Below, piece after piece: positions 61,967 to 64,000 of a DNA stretch of 64,000 bases. The notes under the pieces are model-generated. The model was not told the DNA's origin. It saw nothing but the letters and a program-made list of their open reading frames with translations, and searched no databases. The DNA is from Blakeslea trispora. Taxonomy: Eukaryota; Mucoromycota; Mucoromycetes; Mucorales; Choanephoraceae. The position numbers and the translations under genes are program-made. The DNA lies in NCBI GenBank assembly GCA_025331445.1, contig JAIWNE010000008.1:506001-570000 (forward strand), read 5' to 3'. How positions within the stretch are numbered: the first letter of the stretch is position 1; each line of letters starts with the position of its first letter.

Positions 61967-63124
61967 ATTTATTCAATGTACATGTATGTATTCTTGTTTA
62001 ATAAGAAGAAGAAGAAAAAAAGAAAGGTGTTTTGAAAAGATAAGAGAGAAAGGAAAGAGCAGGGAAAGAAAAGAAAAGAAAAAAAGCTTTTTTTTTCTCT
62101 CTTTCCAAAGAGAGTCAGAGAGGTTTGTGTGTGATATCAGTACTAAACTCCCTACGTTCTTTTGCCTGATTTGGCTACCTCTCCCATTATACACAAAAGA
62201 AACAAAAATTCATACAAAAGCTATAAGCTAAAGTCGTGAAACATAAAACAAACTAAATAGGTTGTCTTGGTTTGACCATGCTTTCCTTTTCTTCTTTCGA
62301 GTCATCATGCTCTCATACTTTTCTTTGCTCAATGGGGTCAATAAACAGAATGTCTCTTACTTTGCGTATACAGCTGCGCATACTAAATTAACATAGTCTC
62401 GTTCAACTTTGACCAATCAATATTCATTAAAGAATTATCTTGAACACCCAAGATCTTGCAAATATTGGGAAACATTGCTTGATGATTGCTATCATAGTCG
62501 TACAATGAAGGCATGTATTTTATTTACTTTTTTTTTTTCAATGGTTGTACTAGGTCGAGAAAAAAAAATTGAACAACTTTAATTACACATGTGTGTATGT
62601 TTACATTATCTTTTCGGCTATTTTGCTTTTCCTTTTTATACTTCAGTAAGCTATTGAATTGCATATCACATCTCGTCTGTGCGTATTTTTTTTTAAAGAA
62701 ATTTAGCCCTTTTTGTTTAGTATGAACAACTCAGGAAAAGAAATAAAAAAAGATCTCTTTTTTATTATTATTATTATTGTTTTAAACATTACCTTGTTGG
62801 CCAATTAGAAACATAACATTTGTTCTTTTTTTCCGCGCTCTTAATGTTAGCTTCACACGACCTTTGATTATCCTTTCTCTCAATTTTCTGAAGCCGCTTC
62901 GTCCATCTGAAACAGATTTTCCTTTTCTCTCCTTATTTTGCATTCTGTTCTCGGTAGCATCCAGGATTTGTATTTATCTTTATTTACTGCATTAGTCTCT
63001 AGGCACATAGTGAAACCTATAACTCAAACATTAAAAATAAAAATGAAAATAAGGGTCTAGTCCCTTATCGGCAAATAAACTTGTCACCATCTTTCCAATG
63101 GCCTACTAGTAACAGCTGAACCCT
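61967..63124. other. Gene-free spacer
   Basis: About 1.15 kb of AT-rich sequence upstream of the FYR gene with homopolymer tracts and an ATT-repeat near 62764-62778. No gene was supported. Confidence 0.4.
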
Positions 63125-64000
63125 TACAGTGCTTACGGTCCCAAATGGCGGATTCGAAAAATCATTAGGCGGTTTCCAAAAATCCAATTGGCGTAAAATA
63201 AAAATCAATAAGCGTAAAAAAATATATCCAATCAGCGGTTTTCAAACTGTCAATTGTCAAAAACCAAATGACAGACTTCCACATTCTAAAAGACGTCTTT
63301 TTTACTTTAAATATTTTCAAATGAGCAACACGCATAAATTCTTTATTGAGGGCTGTCAGGGCGGAATAACTACGGAAGACGGCGCAGAAGCCATGGATTA
63401 CGTTATTGAAGAAGGAGAGGAATTCAATCTTCAAAACTTGACTAATCTAAGTGAATATAATGATTGTCAAGCTGTTCCCATTGAGCTCGATGCCGAAGAC
63501 GAGAGCTTAGAGAGCAGAATATCACTTGTTATCGAAAAAGTGAATAAAACTATTGCTGACAAAATTGGCAATGTTAGAAGCTACACGTCTTATACGGACG
63601 ATCAGAAAACGTTGTTCCTTTATTATTTGAAAATCAAATTTTTTTCGACAGCTAAAGCAGCAGAGTATGCTGGAGTTTCCAAGAGAACTGCTCAAACTTG
63701 GGCAAAATGAATCAGAACAGAACCTGGTTGGAACATATATGAAAAACAGACTAACAAAAAACAATAGGGCCAAGAGTCAGCTTCAAGAGCCACAAAAGTT
63801 ACACATTCTTGAGCTTTTTGACAATAAACCTTACACTACAACCGACGAGGTTGTAGATAGCTTAACAAAAGCTTTTGAAGGATTTACGTTAAAGCAATCA
63901 ACTGTCAATAGCTTCATATTACATGAGTGTAATTTGACGATCAAAAGGTTGCAGCGTCAACCTAAAGAAAAAAGCAGAAGAAAGGTGGCGCGTTCCATAA
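63125..64000 (+). mobile_element. 5' part of a decayed Tc1/mariner-like element (runs off window)
   Basis: It begins with TA at 63125-63126, followed by CAGTGCTTACGGTCCCAAAT, a typical Tc1/mariner terminal start. The transposase frame opens with ATG at 63321 and reads through a helix-turn-helix (STAAKAAEYAGVSKRTAQTW). It meets a stop just after TWAK (63708-63710). Homology then continues in other frames (NIYEKQTNK, then NRAKSQLQEPQKLHILELFD and LHECNLTIKRLQRQP), so at least one stop and one frameshift are present. This region is homologous to the N-terminal half of the fragment at 22997-24037. The catalytic part lies beyond the window. Confidence 0.75.

Overview
The window is a piece of an AT-rich fungal nuclear genome, most probably from Mucoromycota (Mucorales-like). 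The genes are protein coding with many short introns (mostly 45-90 nt, GT-AG with some GC-AG) and short intergenic spaces. The housekeeping proteins are typically fungal. Several repeat-associated gene families resemble ones I recall as expanded in Mucorales. The placement is inference from gene style and content, not from a search.

Layout. 1-12 kb: the 3' end of a His/Pro/Gln-rich protein (+), a TTC1-like TPR protein (-), an inorganic pyrophosphatase with a signal peptide (-), a complete Mutator-like transposon (4145-8141) whose transposase is fused to an OTU cysteine protease, and a 15-exon BAR-PH-ArfGAP-ankyrin protein (-). 13-24 kb: branched-chain keto-acid dehydrogenase E1 alpha (+), an LMBR1/LMBRD2-type membrane protein (+), tRNA-Ser(GCU), a roughly 2 kb gene-poor stretch, a Brl1/Brr6 nuclear-envelope protein (-) and a truncated Tc1/IS630-like transposase. 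24-34 kb is an accessory island: a lineage-specific hypothetical gene, a complete but dead Tc1/IS630-like element (26180-27888), the COMPASS/CPF subunit Swd2 (WDR82) and a decayed gene (30293-34091) whose C-terminus looks like a Fanzor/TnpB RuvC nuclease with a zinc ribbon. 35-48 kb: 5-oxoprolinase (+), mitochondrial coproporphyrinogen III oxidase (-), a Chk2/Rad53-type FHA checkpoint kinase (+) and a SET-domain protein (-). 49-64 kb: a MITE-like inverted repeat, an NmrA-type NAD(P)-binding protein (+), a UBC4/5-type E2 (-), an F-box protein interrupted by one TGA (-), an FYRN/FYRC nuclear protein (-) and the 5' part of another Tc1-like element that runs off the window.

The cellular genes are unlinked housekeeping functions (glutathione cycle, haem synthesis, valine/leucine/isoleucine degradation, checkpoint signalling, vesicle traffic, chromatin) and I see no metabolic cluster. 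The most unusual content is mobile: the MULE with a fused OTU protease and an 8-bp target-site duplication; an IS630/Tc1-type transposase with an unusually long D-E spacing; a MITE whose ends match that element; and the Fanzor-like pseudogene. Exon joins were worked out by hand from splice sites, phase and family similarity. Those with exact phase agreement are reliable to the base, and uncertain ones are marked.
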